Positions 45,538-54,267 are shown, counted from the stretch's first letter. The stretch is 64,000 nt of DNA from Undibacterium sp. (GCA_030645915.1 JAUSNO010000031.1:49093-113092); one strand, 5' to 3'. The notes: generated by a model from the sequence alone, not told the origin. Made by a program: numbers and translations.

Positions 45538-45966
45538 ATGCCTCTTGCAATAGCTGAACCAACTATCTCTTCAGACCAGGCAAAATCTGAGGGTGCACGT
45601 TTTAGAAAGTCATCATTGAAAATTAAAGATTTTATTCGTACCTTGCTGGGTATTCGCAAGACCAGGCAGCGTCTGCCGCCCGGTCGGCAGCCCGTTGTTG
45701 GCAGCAATATCGTCAGGGATACCCTGCGCATGCATTTGAAGTATCCGATCAGCAAAGAACAGTGGGACTGGCTAACGGAGACAGGGTGGCGCACCATCGA
45801 TATGCGCAATACGCGCCGAACTTATGTCAGCGTGGAAGACAGGGCGGTGCGGGCCTTGCTACGCGCGCCTGACGCCATTGAGCGTGCAAAGGTACATCAG
45901 GCGATACTTGATGTCGCCGAAAGATTAGCCGCAAGAGAATTGGCGAAAAAGAAGAGGAAACAATAG
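45538..45966 (+). CDS. Basic 142-aa protein of unknown function
   Basis: The 142-residue protein begins MPLAIAEPTISS and has a Lys/Arg-rich C terminus (RLAARELAKKKRKQ). The middle (QWDWLTETGWRTIDMRNTRRTYVSV) is conserved-looking and may form a small nucleic-acid-binding or helical domain; I do not recognise it. There is no signal peptide. The ribosome binding site is weak. It lies between the ABC operon and the UPF0502 gene. The composition and the absence of overlapping alternatives make it a plausible gene. Confidence 0.6.
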   Translation: MPLAIAEPTISSDQAKSEGARFRKSSLKIKDFIRTLLGIRKTRQRLPPGRQPVVGSNIVRDTLRMHLKYPISKEQWDWLTETGWRTIDMRNTRRTYVSVEDRAVRALLRAPDAIERAKVHQAILDVAERLAARELAKKKRKQ

Positions 45967-46160
45967 TCGATTCATGTGCAGGAACATTTCTACTCGCAGT
46001 GATCCAATGCAGTGCTCCAATGTTATGCGCCATCATCGCAATGGCCAGCATCTGGATCATTAGGGAGACGCAGATTTATTCCGAACGGTGTTGAATTGAT
46101 CGGCACTTCCTTAACTATGCGGAGCATCAACTCCAAAAAATTTCAATAAAAGGTAAGACA

Positions 46161-46868
46161 ATGAACACAGAAAATACACCAGCGGGCGCAAGTGACGGCG
46201 CTGCAGCCAATAGCAATTTCCTCGACGTTTTTGAGGTGCGCGTACTGGCGGTGCTGGCAGAAAAAGAAGCCACAACGCCGGACAATTATCCTATGTCGCT
46301 GAACGGACTGGTCAATGGCTGCAACCAGTTATCGAGCCGCGATCCTGTGATGGCATTATCCGAAAGCATGGTGATCGAGGTATTGGACAGGCTGGCGCAA
46401 AAAAAACTGGTCAGCGTCATCAACCAGGCGGGTGCGCGTGTCGCCAAGTATGAGCACAGAATGCGGATCAAATGGATGCTGGAGCAAGACAAGCTGGCCA
46501 CGCTGACTATTTTGATGTTGCGTGGCTTTCAGACCGCGGGTGAAATACGCACGCGTTGCGGCCGTCTGCACGAGTTTGCATCCGTTGCCGAAGTCGAAAC
46601 CTGCCTTGAATTTTTGATGGATAAATACCCGCCATTGGTGGCGCGACTGGCGCGCGCGCCTGGCACCAAAGAGCCACGCTACGCGCATCTGTTATCGGGA
46701 GAAGCGGCGTTGGAACAGCAAGAAGTGGCCGCTGCTTTTAGTTCCGGCCTTAGCGTGACGCCACAGCGTGACCGCATAGCGCAACTGGAAGAAGACGTCA
46801 GCCGCTTGCAGTCTCAGGTAGAAACCTTGACGCAGCAATTTGAACAATTCCAAAAGCAGTTTGAATGA
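46161..46868 (+). CDS. yceH: UPF0502 (DUF480) protein, YceH-like
   Basis: The 235-aa protein matches the YceH/DUF480 family: VRVLAVLAEKEATTPDNYPMSLNGLVNGCNQLSS (read in parts) opens the first winged-helix unit, and LMLRGFQTAGEIRTRCGRLHEF opens the second. ARAPGTKEPRYAHLL is the conserved end of the core. The C-terminal 40 residues form a coiled coil (QLEEDVSRLQSQVETLTQQ). The function is not established; the winged helices suggest nucleic-acid contact. It is convergent with a GNAT gene. Confidence 0.92.
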   Translation: MNTENTPAGASDGAAANSNFLDVFEVRVLAVLAEKEATTPDNYPMSLNGLVNGCNQLSSRDPVMALSESMVIEVLDRLAQKKLVSVINQAGARVAKYEHRMRIKWMLEQDKLATLTILMLRGFQTAGEIRTRCGRLHEFASVAEVETCLEFLMDKYPPLVARLARAPGTKEPRYAHLLSGEAALEQQEVAAAFSSGLSVTPQRDRIAQLEEDVSRLQSQVETLTQQFEQFQKQFE

Positions 46869-46910
46869 AGCACGTAAAGAGACCCGTCCTGCGACCTGTC
46901 CTGCGCTGAA

Positions 46911-47369
46911 CTAGGCAGGAAGGTGCTTGCTATAGGCGAAGAACAATTCGTCCTGAATCCAGCCCAGTGATTGGTACAGCGCTTGCCCGGCGATATTTGT
47001 TTTTGCCGTGGTGAGATCCATCCGGGTAACCCCATGGCGAATGGCATGCCGTTCTGCGGCTAAAAGCAGGGCCTTTGCCGCTCCCGTCCGGCGCGTTTCC
47101 GGCTGAACGAACAAATCATAAAGAGTGTAGATGGGCACCGCTTCAACCGAACAGAAACTCGGGTACATCTGGCAAAAACCTAACGCAACGTGATCGGCAT
47201 TCTCTGCCAAAATAATGACGGATTCTTCCTTGACGATGCGATCGCGGATAAACCGCGTTGCCAACGGCAAATCGGATGGCTGTTGATAGAATTGACGATA
47301 CGCATCGAATAAGGACGCGATGGCGTCGATATCTTTAGATGAGGCAATTCTGGTTTGAAAAGTGGACAT
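46911..47369 (-). CDS. GNAT family N-acetyltransferase
   Basis: The 152-aa protein has a single acetyltransferase domain. The acetyl-CoA-binding motif A reads LFVQPETRRTGAAKALLLAAERHA (residues about 88-112), where R-x-x-G-A replaces the usual R/Q-x-x-G-x-G/A form. GQALYQSLGWIQDELFF is the usual motif B region. It transfers acetyl groups to an amine acceptor not identifiable here. Upstream lies a long intergenic region with palindrome F. Confidence 0.88.
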   Translation of the reverse strand: MSTFQTRIASSKDIDAIASLFDAYRQFYQQPSDLPLATRFIRDRIVKEESVIILAENADHVALGFCQMYPSFCSVEAVPIYTLYDLFVQPETRRTGAAKALLLAAERHAIRHGVTRMDLTTAKTNIAGQALYQSLGWIQDELFFAYSKHLPA

Positions 47370-47739
47370 GGGCGACAGGGTGAATTGAAAAAATGCGTTC
47401 TGTAAAAAATGTCAATAGCCAGGGTGCCGCGCCCTTGCGTGTCACCGGGCCAGATTCGCCCGTGGATTTCGTGACTTGAGGGTCGCCATAATAATACAGA
47501 TCCACCGATCCTCCTACGTTCACATTCAGAGTGTCTTTGAACTGTTCACGTGCTTTCTACCAACGATGCCTGCTCAGTCATGCAGCGACCAAGTGATGGA
47601 TTGCCGGGAGAATGACTACAGCCCCCAAGTTTCTATCATTCAATATTATCTAAAAGAGATGGCAAGCAACGCTACAGTAGACAAGCGCCTATGGTAACGC
47701 AATGACATATAAAAAAAGTAAAAATCAGGGCAGGCCAGA

Positions 47740-47798
47740 ACGCAAGCCCCATGCGCCCTGCAGCTCAGGCATGCCGGGAAGGCGCATGGACATTGCGT
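47740..47798. repeat. Dispersed palindrome, copy F
   Basis: Arms ACGCAAGCCCCATGCG (47740-47755) and CGCATGGACATTGCGT (47783-47798) match at 13 of 16 positions. An outer stem GGCCA/TGGCC extends the hairpin on both sides. Confidence 0.8.
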
Positions 47799-47816
47799 GG
47801 TGGCCTATACTTGTTT

Positions 47817-47851
47817 CACCTTATTCCATTCCTTGAGAATGGAATAAGGTG
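47817..47851. repeat. Perfect 15-bp hairpin
   Basis: CACCTTATTCCATTC and its exact complement flank a 5-nt loop (CTTGA). It lies 19 bases after palindrome copy F, 125 bp before the exported protein gene. No T run, so a structural or operator role is possible. Confidence 0.6.
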
Positions 47852-47975
47852 ACTATTTTCAATCCCGTGACATCCAATTGCCGGTCTCATGCGTTAAGGT
47901 CTTAGCGCTTGGTTTGCCGCCATGAGCCGAATCAATCATCGTATGTATCTTAGTCTCTTTCAAAAAAGAAAATCT

Positions 47976-50222
47976 ATGCGCACATTTATATCTTCTTCGA
48001 CCTTGCTTCGCGTTGCTGCTGCGGCGCTTGCCGCGCTGCTGATTCAGGCTAGCGCAAATGCGCAAGTCGATCCTCCGGATCGTGTGGCAAGGCTCAGCTA
48101 TGCCAGTGGCAATCTCAGTTTTACGACCGCCGGCAGCGACCAATGGACGGATGTCTCTGTGAATCGCCCCATGTCCGTGGGCGACAGTTTGTGGGTGCCT
48201 GACCGGGGTCGGGCCGAATTGCATATCGGCTCTAGTGCGGTGCGCATGGATGAAAGAACCAGCCTGACTTTTCTCACGCTGTCGGATGATACGGTGCAAC
48301 TCAAACTCGCGCGTGGCACGATCGTCGTGCGCCTGCGTAGCTTATCTGGCAAGGAAGTGTTTGAGATCAATACGCCCAATCTCGCTTTCTCTTTGCAAGA
48401 GGCGGGGGAATATAAGATTACCGTCAATGATGACAATACCAGCAATGTGACGGTACGACGCGGCACCGGCATTGCGTATGGCGATCACGACAGCGTGACA
48501 ATACGAGAGGCCGAGCAGGTTGTTTTTAGCGGTACCAATCTGAGTCATACCTCGATAGGCCGCATGCCGCCGTACGACACTTTTGATCAATGGGTCAACG
48601 ACCGGGATCGCGCCGAAGACACTTCCGTTTCTGCGCGTTATGTCTCAAGAGAAGTCATTGGCTATCAGCAACTCGATGAATATGGTACGTGGGAAACCCA
48701 TGCAGAATATGGTGCAATCTGGTTGCCAAGAACTACCGACATCGGCTGGGCTCCGTATCGTAATGGTAACTGGTTGTGGGTGGCGCCGTGGGGATGGACC
48801 TGGGTCGATCGCGCACCCTGGGGATTTGCGCCTTACCACTATGGACGGTGGGCGCATATAGGACCGCGCTGGGCGTGGGTTCCGGGGCCGCATTTACATC
48901 ATGATCGCCCGGTGTATGCCCCTGCCTTAGTTGCCTTCATTGGTGGCGGCAATGGTTTTAGTGCTAGCTTGAGTATCGGTTCGGGCCGCGCTGCAGGCCC
49001 GGGCGTGGCGTGGTTCCCGTTGGCGCCGGGTGAGGCTTATCGTCCTGGCTATGTAGCCAGTCCTCGTTATCACAGCAAGATCAATCACACCGTTATCAAC
49101 AATACTGTCATTCATAACAGGACCGTCTATGTCAATCAACGCGTCAACAATGCGGTGACGGCAGTGCCAACTTCGGTGTTTATCAAAGGGCAATATGTCG
49201 GTACTGCGACCAGGCCATTTACGCCAGGACGCATGCCGGACGGTCAGATTGGCGCCGGAGCACCTTCCATCGCGCCGTCCCCTGATAGCATACGCGGCGC
49301 AGGAAGACGCGTCGTCAACCCTGACAATGGCGTAAATCAATACAGACAGCGCCCTGTGGTCGCTACCGTCAGACCCGCAGAGCTACCGGTAGTACGTGAA
49401 GGTACTGTCGAGAAATACAGCCCAAGGCAAGATGGAAGGACGATCATGTCAGGTGGCGACGCAAGGAACAATCAGGCCGATCCAAGGTCACGTGTCTTGC
49501 CCGCCAATCCGTCAATGCCGGTAGCGCCGCTGGCTGTGCCGCCAGCTATTTTGTTGTATAACAATGGCCGCGTGGATAATGGCGAACGCAATGGGCGCTA
49601 TAGCGGACGCGATGGCGGCAGAGTGCCGGCGCCAGCGTCGGGCACTGATCGCAGGATCAACAGCGATGTAGCAGAGCCAAGACACCCGCAGGAAAGTAGC
49701 CCTTATACACCGGTGATGCGGGCCCAGCCAGAGCCGACGGTGAACAAAGTGCAGCCTGAGCAAACTCGCAGACAGCCTGTTCCTGGTCGTGGTGAAGAGC
49801 GCGATGCAGAACTTAATCGTCGCCAATTTAATCATCCGCGTGCGTTGCAAAATAATCCTGATGCAGCGCGAGTGGAAATGAGACGAGACACGCCGCCATC
49901 CAATGCAGGAGTCGTTATGCCGCCAGAGGGTTCAATGGCGGCACCCAATCAAAGGGCGATGGACAGGGGGTTTGCCGCTCCTCGTGAAGTAAGTCGTCCG
50001 GCAAATCCGGTTTCGGCTCCGGTCCAGCAACAGGTAATCCAGCCGCCAGTGATGCAGCAAATGCCGCAGCAAATGCCGCAGCAAACACCGCGCATGGAGC
50101 GTCAGCCAAGCGGTGAGCCACGGCGCGAAGCGCCAGCAGGAGTCGCAAAACCAGAGCGGGAGAAGGAGCAAAAAGAGAAGGCTGAACCACGCAATAACAT
50201 GCGTGAAAGATTTGAGCGGTAA
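47976..50222 (+). CDS. Exported FecR/DUF6600-type protein with Trp-rich and disordered regions
   Basis: The protein is about 748 aa from the ATG at 47976. A signal peptide (LLRVAAAALAALLIQASANA) is followed by a FecR-like beta domain (VARLSYASGNLSFTT..., VGDSLWVPDRGRAELHIG). A tryptophan-rich region with W-x-W and W-G repeats (GNWLWVAPWGWTWVDRAP, WAHIGPRWAWVPGP) is characteristic of DUF6600 proteins. The last 300 residues are low-complexity, rich in Pro, Gln, Arg and Asn, including two MPQQ repeats in tandem. This suggests an envelope or surface protein with a disordered tail. The function is unknown. It has a clear terminator. Confidence 0.82.
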   Translation: MRTFISSSTLLRVAAAALAALLIQASANAQVDPPDRVARLSYASGNLSFTTAGSDQWTDVSVNRPMSVGDSLWVPDRGRAELHIGSSAVRMDERTSLTFLTLSDDTVQLKLARGTIVVRLRSLSGKEVFEINTPNLAFSLQEAGEYKITVNDDNTSNVTVRRGTGIAYGDHDSVTIREAEQVVFSGTNLSHTSIGRMPPYDTFDQWVNDRDRAEDTSVSARYVSREVIGYQQLDEYGTWETHAEYGAIWLPRTTDIGWAPYRNGNWLWVAPWGWTWVDRAPWGFAPYHYGRWAHIGPRWAWVPGPHLHHDRPVYAPALVAFIGGGNGFSASLSIGSGRAAGPGVAWFPLAPGEAYRPGYVASPRYHSKINHTVINNTVIHNRTVYVNQRVNNAVTAVPTSVFIKGQYVGTATRPFTPGRMPDGQIGAGAPSIAPSPDSIRGAGRRVVNPDNGVNQYRQRPVVATVRPAELPVVREGTVEKYSPRQDGRTIMSGGDARNNQADPRSRVLPANPSMPVAPLAVPPAILLYNNGRVDNGERNGRYSGRDGGRVPAPASGTDRRINSDVAEPRHPQESSPYTPVMRAQPEPTVNKVQPEQTRRQPVPGRGEERDAELNRRQFNHPRALQNNPDAARVEMRRDTPPSNAGVVMPPEGSMAAPNQRAMDRGFAAPREVSRPANPVSAPVQQQVIQPPVMQQMPQQMPQQTPRMERQPSGEPRREAPAGVAKPEREKEQKEKAEPRNNMRERFER

Positions 50223-50250
50223 TTGCGACAGAGGCAGCGTTAATATCAAG

Positions 50251-50286
50251 ACGGATGCGAGTGAAGACACTGGCATCCGTTTTTTT
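50251..50286 (+). terminator. Rho-independent terminator of the exported-protein gene
   Basis: ACGGATGC (50251-50258) pairs with GCATCCGT (50273-50280) and is followed by TTTTTT, about 28 bases after the stop. Confidence 0.85.
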
Positions 50287-50462
50287 ATTCCCCATGTTTG
50301 ACAATCAGGTTTGCTTGCCAGCACAGGTCTTTGTTTTGAGATTTTTTCACACAAAAAATTCTGCCTGACTTGATGTGCGCCATCTCTTGTCATCTTGCCG
50401 GTAATTTAGGTATCGATGCTGTCCTCAAATCTATAAAATGGCGGCTGATATAATCCGTTCAG

Positions 50463-50630
50463 CTAGCAGCCTGTCGGACTTAGGGTGTCGAAGCGAAAAA
50501 TCGGCTGGGCGAGGGCAGATTTCATCGGATTTGCAGCATCAATATCTAGATATTGACCAAAAAACCGGTGGAATATGCACCGTCCAGGTGATTTTGCAGC
50601 CGACAACTCCTAAGTCCGACAGGCTGCTAG
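50463..50630. mobile_element. 168-bp MITE with 22-bp perfect inverted repeats ending in CTAG
   Basis: The left end (50463-50484, CTAGCAGCCTGTCGGACTTA plus GG) is exactly complementary to the right end (50609-50630). A weaker similarity continues inward for about 25 bases on both sides (GTCG..GC.AAAAATC). The outer CTAG on both sides may be a duplicated target. There is no coding capacity. The ends resemble those I recall for IS1182-type transposases, but no such gene is in the window, so the element would be mobilised in trans. Confidence 0.8.
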
Positions 50631-50676
50631 TCTGGCACTTTCATTCCCTCGTTTTACTGCACCTTCTGCTTCCATC

Positions 50677-51729
50677 ATGATAGAAAACACCACGCCATCG
50701 ACCGGGCACAGCATTGCCAATCCCGCTGCTGTTGCATTGGCCGAAAAACATTTGCGCGACGTACTCTCGCTCGCCTTCAGCCACTCAGATCAGCACGCCG
50801 CTGTGGTGGTCTTTGACACGCAATGCGAGTTGGCACTGATGCTGACGGCGGCATACCGCCGTTGCCTGCCGGAAGCTAATTTCATTGATTTTGGCGCCAG
50901 CACGCCTGAGGCGGTGCTGGCAATTCTGGCACCGCTGGTCGCTTCGGATCTGGTGGTCCTGATTCAATCCACCAATTTCAGGATGGATGCTTTCCGGATT
51001 CGGGTGGAATTGTTCAAGCGTGAGCTCAAAGTGATTGAGCACCCGCATCTGGCGCGCATGCCAGGGCAGGAAGCACTCACTTACATCGATTCGCTGGCGT
51101 ATGACCCTGCGTATTACCGTGGCGTGGGTAATGCATTAAAAAAACTGATCGACAGCGCCAGTTGCGGGGTGGTCGATAGTGGTGGCGAGCGGCTGGTGTT
51201 TGCCTCGCCGTTTGAATCGGCCAAACTCAATGTGGGCGACTACAGCGAGATGAAAAACGTCGGCGGGCAGTTTCCTATCGGCGAAGTATTTACCGAAGCG
51301 AAAGATCTTGAAGCGGTCAATGGCCGCGTGCGTATCTTTGTCTTTGGTGATACTTCATTTGCCGTCAACAAGCCTGATACGCCGATCACACTGGTGGTGA
51401 ATAAAGGGCAGGTAACCGAGGTCATCGATTCCACTCCGGAATTCGATAAGGTGATTGCCAACATCCGTGCTGACGAGGGCGTAGTGTGGGTGCGTGAACT
51501 GGGCTTTGGCATGAATCGCGCCTTCACCAAAGACCGTACCGTGAGCGATATCGGCACTTATGAGCGCATGTGCGGCATCCATCTGTCGCTCGGTGCCAAA
51601 CACGGCATCTACGGTAAACCCAATTTTAAACGCGGCGATGGCAAACACCATGTGGATGTCTTTGCAGTGACTGAAGCGGTATTGCTCGATGAGCAAGTGG
51701 TCTATCGTAACGGTGCCTGGCAAGTTTGA
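50677..51729 (+). CDS. M29-like (thermophilic-type) aminopeptidase
   Basis: The 350-aa protein resembles the leucyl aminopeptidase/aminopeptidase T group: GGQFPIGEVFTEAKDLEAVNG matches the family metal-binding GGE region, ELGFGMNRAFT precedes the catalytic half, and GDGKHHVDVFAV supplies the His/Asp metal ligands near the end. The N-terminal 150 residues form the family's Rossmann-like domain. Enzymes of this group use two metal ions to release N-terminal residues. It is preceded by the MITE. An AT-rich region with two operator-like sites and the amylase gene follow. Confidence 0.82.
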   Translation: MIENTTPSTGHSIANPAAVALAEKHLRDVLSLAFSHSDQHAAVVVFDTQCELALMLTAAYRRCLPEANFIDFGASTPEAVLAILAPLVASDLVVLIQSTNFRMDAFRIRVELFKRELKVIEHPHLARMPGQEALTYIDSLAYDPAYYRGVGNALKKLIDSASCGVVDSGGERLVFASPFESAKLNVGDYSEMKNVGGQFPIGEVFTEAKDLEAVNGRVRIFVFGDTSFAVNKPDTPITLVVNKGQVTEVIDSTPEFDKVIANIRADEGVVWVRELGFGMNRAFTKDRTVSDIGTYERMCGIHLSLGAKHGIYGKPNFKRGDGKHHVDVFAVTEAVLLDEQVVYRNGAWQV

Positions 51730-51753
51730 TCGGGCTTGATAAATTCCAATGTT

Positions 51754-51771
51754 GTAGTATTAAAACTACTT
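51754..51771. promoter_or_regulatory. Operator-like inverted repeat upstream of the amylase gene, site 1
   Basis: GTAGT-ATTAAA-ACTAC (51754-51769) followed by TT. It shares the 11-nt block TAAAACTACTT (51761-51771) with site 2, about 155 bp downstream. Confidence 0.45.
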
Positions 51772-51861
51772 AAAATTAAGCGGCGCGTTAATTTGCAACA
51801 TCTTAAAATTAGCGCACCGTTCTCACAGTAAAATCCCGCATTTTTCTCCATGTAATATGGC

Positions 51862-51890
51862 ATATTCATGCTGCATGACAGCATGAATAT
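51862..51890. repeat. 12-bp perfect hairpin between aminopeptidase and amylase genes
   Basis: ATATTCATGCTG and its exact complement flank a 5-nt loop (CATGA). No T run; it could end the aminopeptidase transcript or be a regulator site. Confidence 0.45.
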
Positions 51891-51909
51891 ATTTACATTT
51901 TTATAGTTA

Positions 51910-51926
51910 AAGTAGTAAAACTACTT
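51910..51926. promoter_or_regulatory. Operator-like inverted repeat upstream of the amylase gene, site 2
   Basis: AAGTAGT-AAA-ACTACTT is a perfect 17-bp palindrome with a 3-nt centre. It repeats TAAAACTACTT from site 1 and lies about 325 bp before the amylase start. Confidence 0.5.
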
Positions 51927-52155
51927 CATCATTCAAGCACCTCATCAGTTCTCTTTATGTATAAGACTGTTGCAGGCAAGGCGGCTGCAGTACTTATCTT
52001 GCACTGATGTTCCGCTATTTCGTTCCTCTGGCGACATTCTGCTTCATCGAAAACTCGTCAAGCTCACGGTCAGTTTTTATGCCGCGAGAAGTTCCTTGTT
52101 ACTGTTTTATCGAAATGACATAAACCATAGACGTAAGGCCTGCAAGCTAAGTGCC

Positions 52156-52203
52156 GGGCTAACACAAAGAGTGCTGGATATACCATCGTCTTTGTGTTGG
52201 CCT
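52156..52203 (+). promoter_or_regulatory. 15-bp leader hairpin before the amylase start
   Basis: GGGCTAACACAAAGA pairs with TCTTTGTGTTGGCCT across an 18-nt loop. The two non-Watson-Crick positions are G-U pairs only in the plus-strand RNA (they would be C-A in the antisense), which favours a function in the amylase transcript leader. It ends 46 bases before the ATG. Confidence 0.5.
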
Positions 52204-52249
52204 GGAATAGCAATACGGTCAGCGTCAGCCTGAAAATATTGGAGAAGAC

Positions 52250-54139
52250 ATGATAAAAGACGCACAACACACAACAATGCAAAAAGCAGTCGCCGCCGCG
52301 GTATTCGCCTTGGGTGCGATGAGTTTGTCCGCAACGGCACAAGCCGCCACATTTAATGCACGCGACAGCTCGGTGCAAATGTTTCACTGGAAATGGACCG
52401 ATATAGCCAAAGAATGTACTAATTTTCTTGGCCCGCAAGGCTATGGCGGCGTGCAGATTTCTCCGCCCAGTTCTGCCAATAAGGGCAGTGCCTGGTGGGA
52501 TATTTATCAACCTGTCGATTACACCAACCTGAACAGCAAGATGGGCACCGCCGCCGAATTGCAAAGCATGATCAACACTTGCCATACCGCCGGTGTGCGG
52601 GTGTATGCCGACATCGTCGCCAACCATCTGGCGGCCGGCAGCGGTACAGCGACCAATGGCGCTACCTGGAATGCCGCTACATTGACGTATCCGCGCTTTA
52701 GCGCCAGCGATTTCCATGCTGCCTGTGATATCCAGGGCAGCGACTATAGCAATAACCGCAATGGCGTGACCCAATGTCGTCTGGTCGGCTTGCCTGACCT
52801 GAATACGGCTTCAAGTTATGTGCAGGGGCAAATCAAGAATTATCTGACTACCCTGATCGGCATGGGCATAGACGGTTTCCGTTTCGATGCCGCCAAGCAT
52901 ATACAGCAAGCCGAACTGCAAACGATATTCAACGGCATCAGCCACACCACCACTTCGGGTGAAAATCTGTGGGTAACGCAGGAGATCATCACGGACGGTA
53001 CGGTAGACCGTAACTCTTATCTGACGATAGGCACCATCAATGAATTCAAGTATGCCAGCGCGATGCGCGAAGCGTTCCGCAATCTGAATGGCGCCAGTAT
53101 TTCGCAGATCCGCACCTACATGGGTACGCCGGGCAACTGGGGCGGTACCTGGGGCTTCATCACTGATAGCAGCAAAGCGACGGTATTCGTCAATAACTGG
53201 GATACCGAGCGCAATGGCGATTCCATGAACGCCAGCAACAAGACCGGTGCCACCAACGATACCAATGGCACCAAGCGCTATGATCTGGCGAATATTTTCA
53301 TGCTGGCCTGGCCTTACGGTGAAGCGCAAGTGCATTCCGGATTCAATTTCACGAGCAACGATGCCGATGCCCCAACTGCCAGCCCGTTTGACGCCAGTGG
53401 TAATCCTCTGATTAACCAGAGTTGGGATTTCATTCACCGCTGGTCTGATATTGCCAATATGGTGGCGTTCCGCGCCACCACTTCCGGTCAGGGTGTCGAT
53501 AACTTCACCAGCGGCAGCGGCAACCAGATCGCATTTAATCGCGGGGCGAAAGGTTTTGTTGCGATCAATAATGACTACTCTGCATGGAATTCTTCGTTCC
53601 AGACTCTGCTGCCTGCCGGTACCTATTGCAACGTAGTTCATGGTCTGGCAAACCCCGCCAAGACCGCATGTAGCGCTGATTCTGTTACCGTTGCCGCTAA
53701 CGGCAGCATCTCTGTCAGTGTTCCCGCCAACGGTGGTGCGACTGCGCCAGCGGTCGCCCTGCATATCAATCAGCGGCTGGGTACCACTACAACGCCGCCT
53801 CCCGTCTGCACATCGGTTTCCGTCACTTTCCGCGTCTCCAATGCCAACACGGTGATGGGACAAAATGTCTATGTGGCAGGTAACCGCAGCGAACTCGGTA
53901 ACTGGACGCCAACCTCAGGCAATGCCTTGACCATACAAGGCAGTGGCGCCAATGTGCCATGGTCGCGCACCCTACAATTGCCGCCATCCACGGCGATTGA
54001 ATACAAGTTCATGAAGAGCGGTGCCGTGGCGAATGTGTGGGAAAGCAATCAGGCGACCTCTAGCGGCAACCGGGTCGCGACTACGCAAGCCTGCGGTGCC
54101 GCAACTTTGGTGCTGGATGCTGGAAGTTTTAAATTCTAA
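52250..54139 (+). CDS. Secreted alpha-amylase (GH13) with C-terminal CBM20 starch-binding domain
   Basis: The 629-aa protein has a signal peptide ending SLSATAQAA. GH13 conserved regions are visible: ADIVANH (region I), DGFRFDAAKH (region II, nucleophile Asp), VTQEII (region III, acid Glu) and FVNNWDTERN near 313-322 (region IV, where the canonical N-H-D reads N-W-D). Residues about 520-629 form a CBM20 starch-binding domain (VSVTFRVSNANT, GNWTPTSGNALT, YKFMKSG). It should hydrolyse internal alpha-1,4 bonds of starch or glycogen outside the cell. GGAG precedes the ATG. It has an elaborate upstream region and a strong terminator. Confidence 0.94.
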   Translation: MIKDAQHTTMQKAVAAAVFALGAMSLSATAQAATFNARDSSVQMFHWKWTDIAKECTNFLGPQGYGGVQISPPSSANKGSAWWDIYQPVDYTNLNSKMGTAAELQSMINTCHTAGVRVYADIVANHLAAGSGTATNGATWNAATLTYPRFSASDFHAACDIQGSDYSNNRNGVTQCRLVGLPDLNTASSYVQGQIKNYLTTLIGMGIDGFRFDAAKHIQQAELQTIFNGISHTTTSGENLWVTQEIITDGTVDRNSYLTIGTINEFKYASAMREAFRNLNGASISQIRTYMGTPGNWGGTWGFITDSSKATVFVNNWDTERNGDSMNASNKTGATNDTNGTKRYDLANIFMLAWPYGEAQVHSGFNFTSNDADAPTASPFDASGNPLINQSWDFIHRWSDIANMVAFRATTSGQGVDNFTSGSGNQIAFNRGAKGFVAINNDYSAWNSSFQTLLPAGTYCNVVHGLANPAKTACSADSVTVAANGSISVSVPANGGATAPAVALHINQRLGTTTTPPPVCTSVSVTFRVSNANTVMGQNVYVAGNRSELGNWTPTSGNALTIQGSGANVPWSRTLQLPPSTAIEYKFMKSGAVANVWESNQATSSGNRVATTQACGAATLVLDAGSFKF

Positions 54140-54149
54140 TCAGGGCCTG

Positions 54150-54179
54150 AAAATTCGCCAGAAAATAGCGAATTTTTTT
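54150..54179 (+). terminator. Rho-independent terminator of the amylase gene
   Basis: AAATTCGC (54151-54158) pairs with GCGAATTT (54168-54175), continuing into a T run to 54179, 11 bases after the stop. Confidence 0.87.
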
Positions 54180-54267
54180 GAACGTAGCTGGATGTCCCGC
54201 ACCAGCTACCTTTCCTAAAATTTTGCAAGTGAAGCGCCACTGACAAGGCGGTTTCTTGAAGATAGCT

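Larger units (their letters stand above)
47370..47975. other. Divergent intergenic region with palindrome copy F and a perfect 15-bp hairpin
   Basis: It contains dispersed palindrome copy F (47740-47798) and an independent perfect hairpin (47817-47851) before the DUF6600-type gene. Small frames in the region have no start signals and are not called. Confidence 0.6.
50223..50676. other. Intergenic region with terminator and a MITE-like element
   Basis: It holds the terminator of the preceding gene (50251-50286) and a 168-bp element with perfect terminal inverted repeats (50463-50630). The aminopeptidase start follows 46 bases later, so the element may influence its transcription. Confidence 0.7.
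51730..52249. other. Long leader/promoter region of the alpha-amylase gene
   Basis: It contains two GTAGT...ACTAC inverted repeats sharing TAAAACTACTT, a 12-bp hairpin (51862-51890) and a 15-bp leader hairpin (52156-52203). The aminopeptidase transcript must also end here. No gene was recognised. Confidence 0.6.

Noticed and set aside
52811..53863. A 350-codon minus-strand frame across the alpha-amylase gene
   Set aside because: It lies entirely inside the amylase gene with all GH13 motifs on the other strand. Arg/Gly-rich composition is typical of antisense shadow frames.
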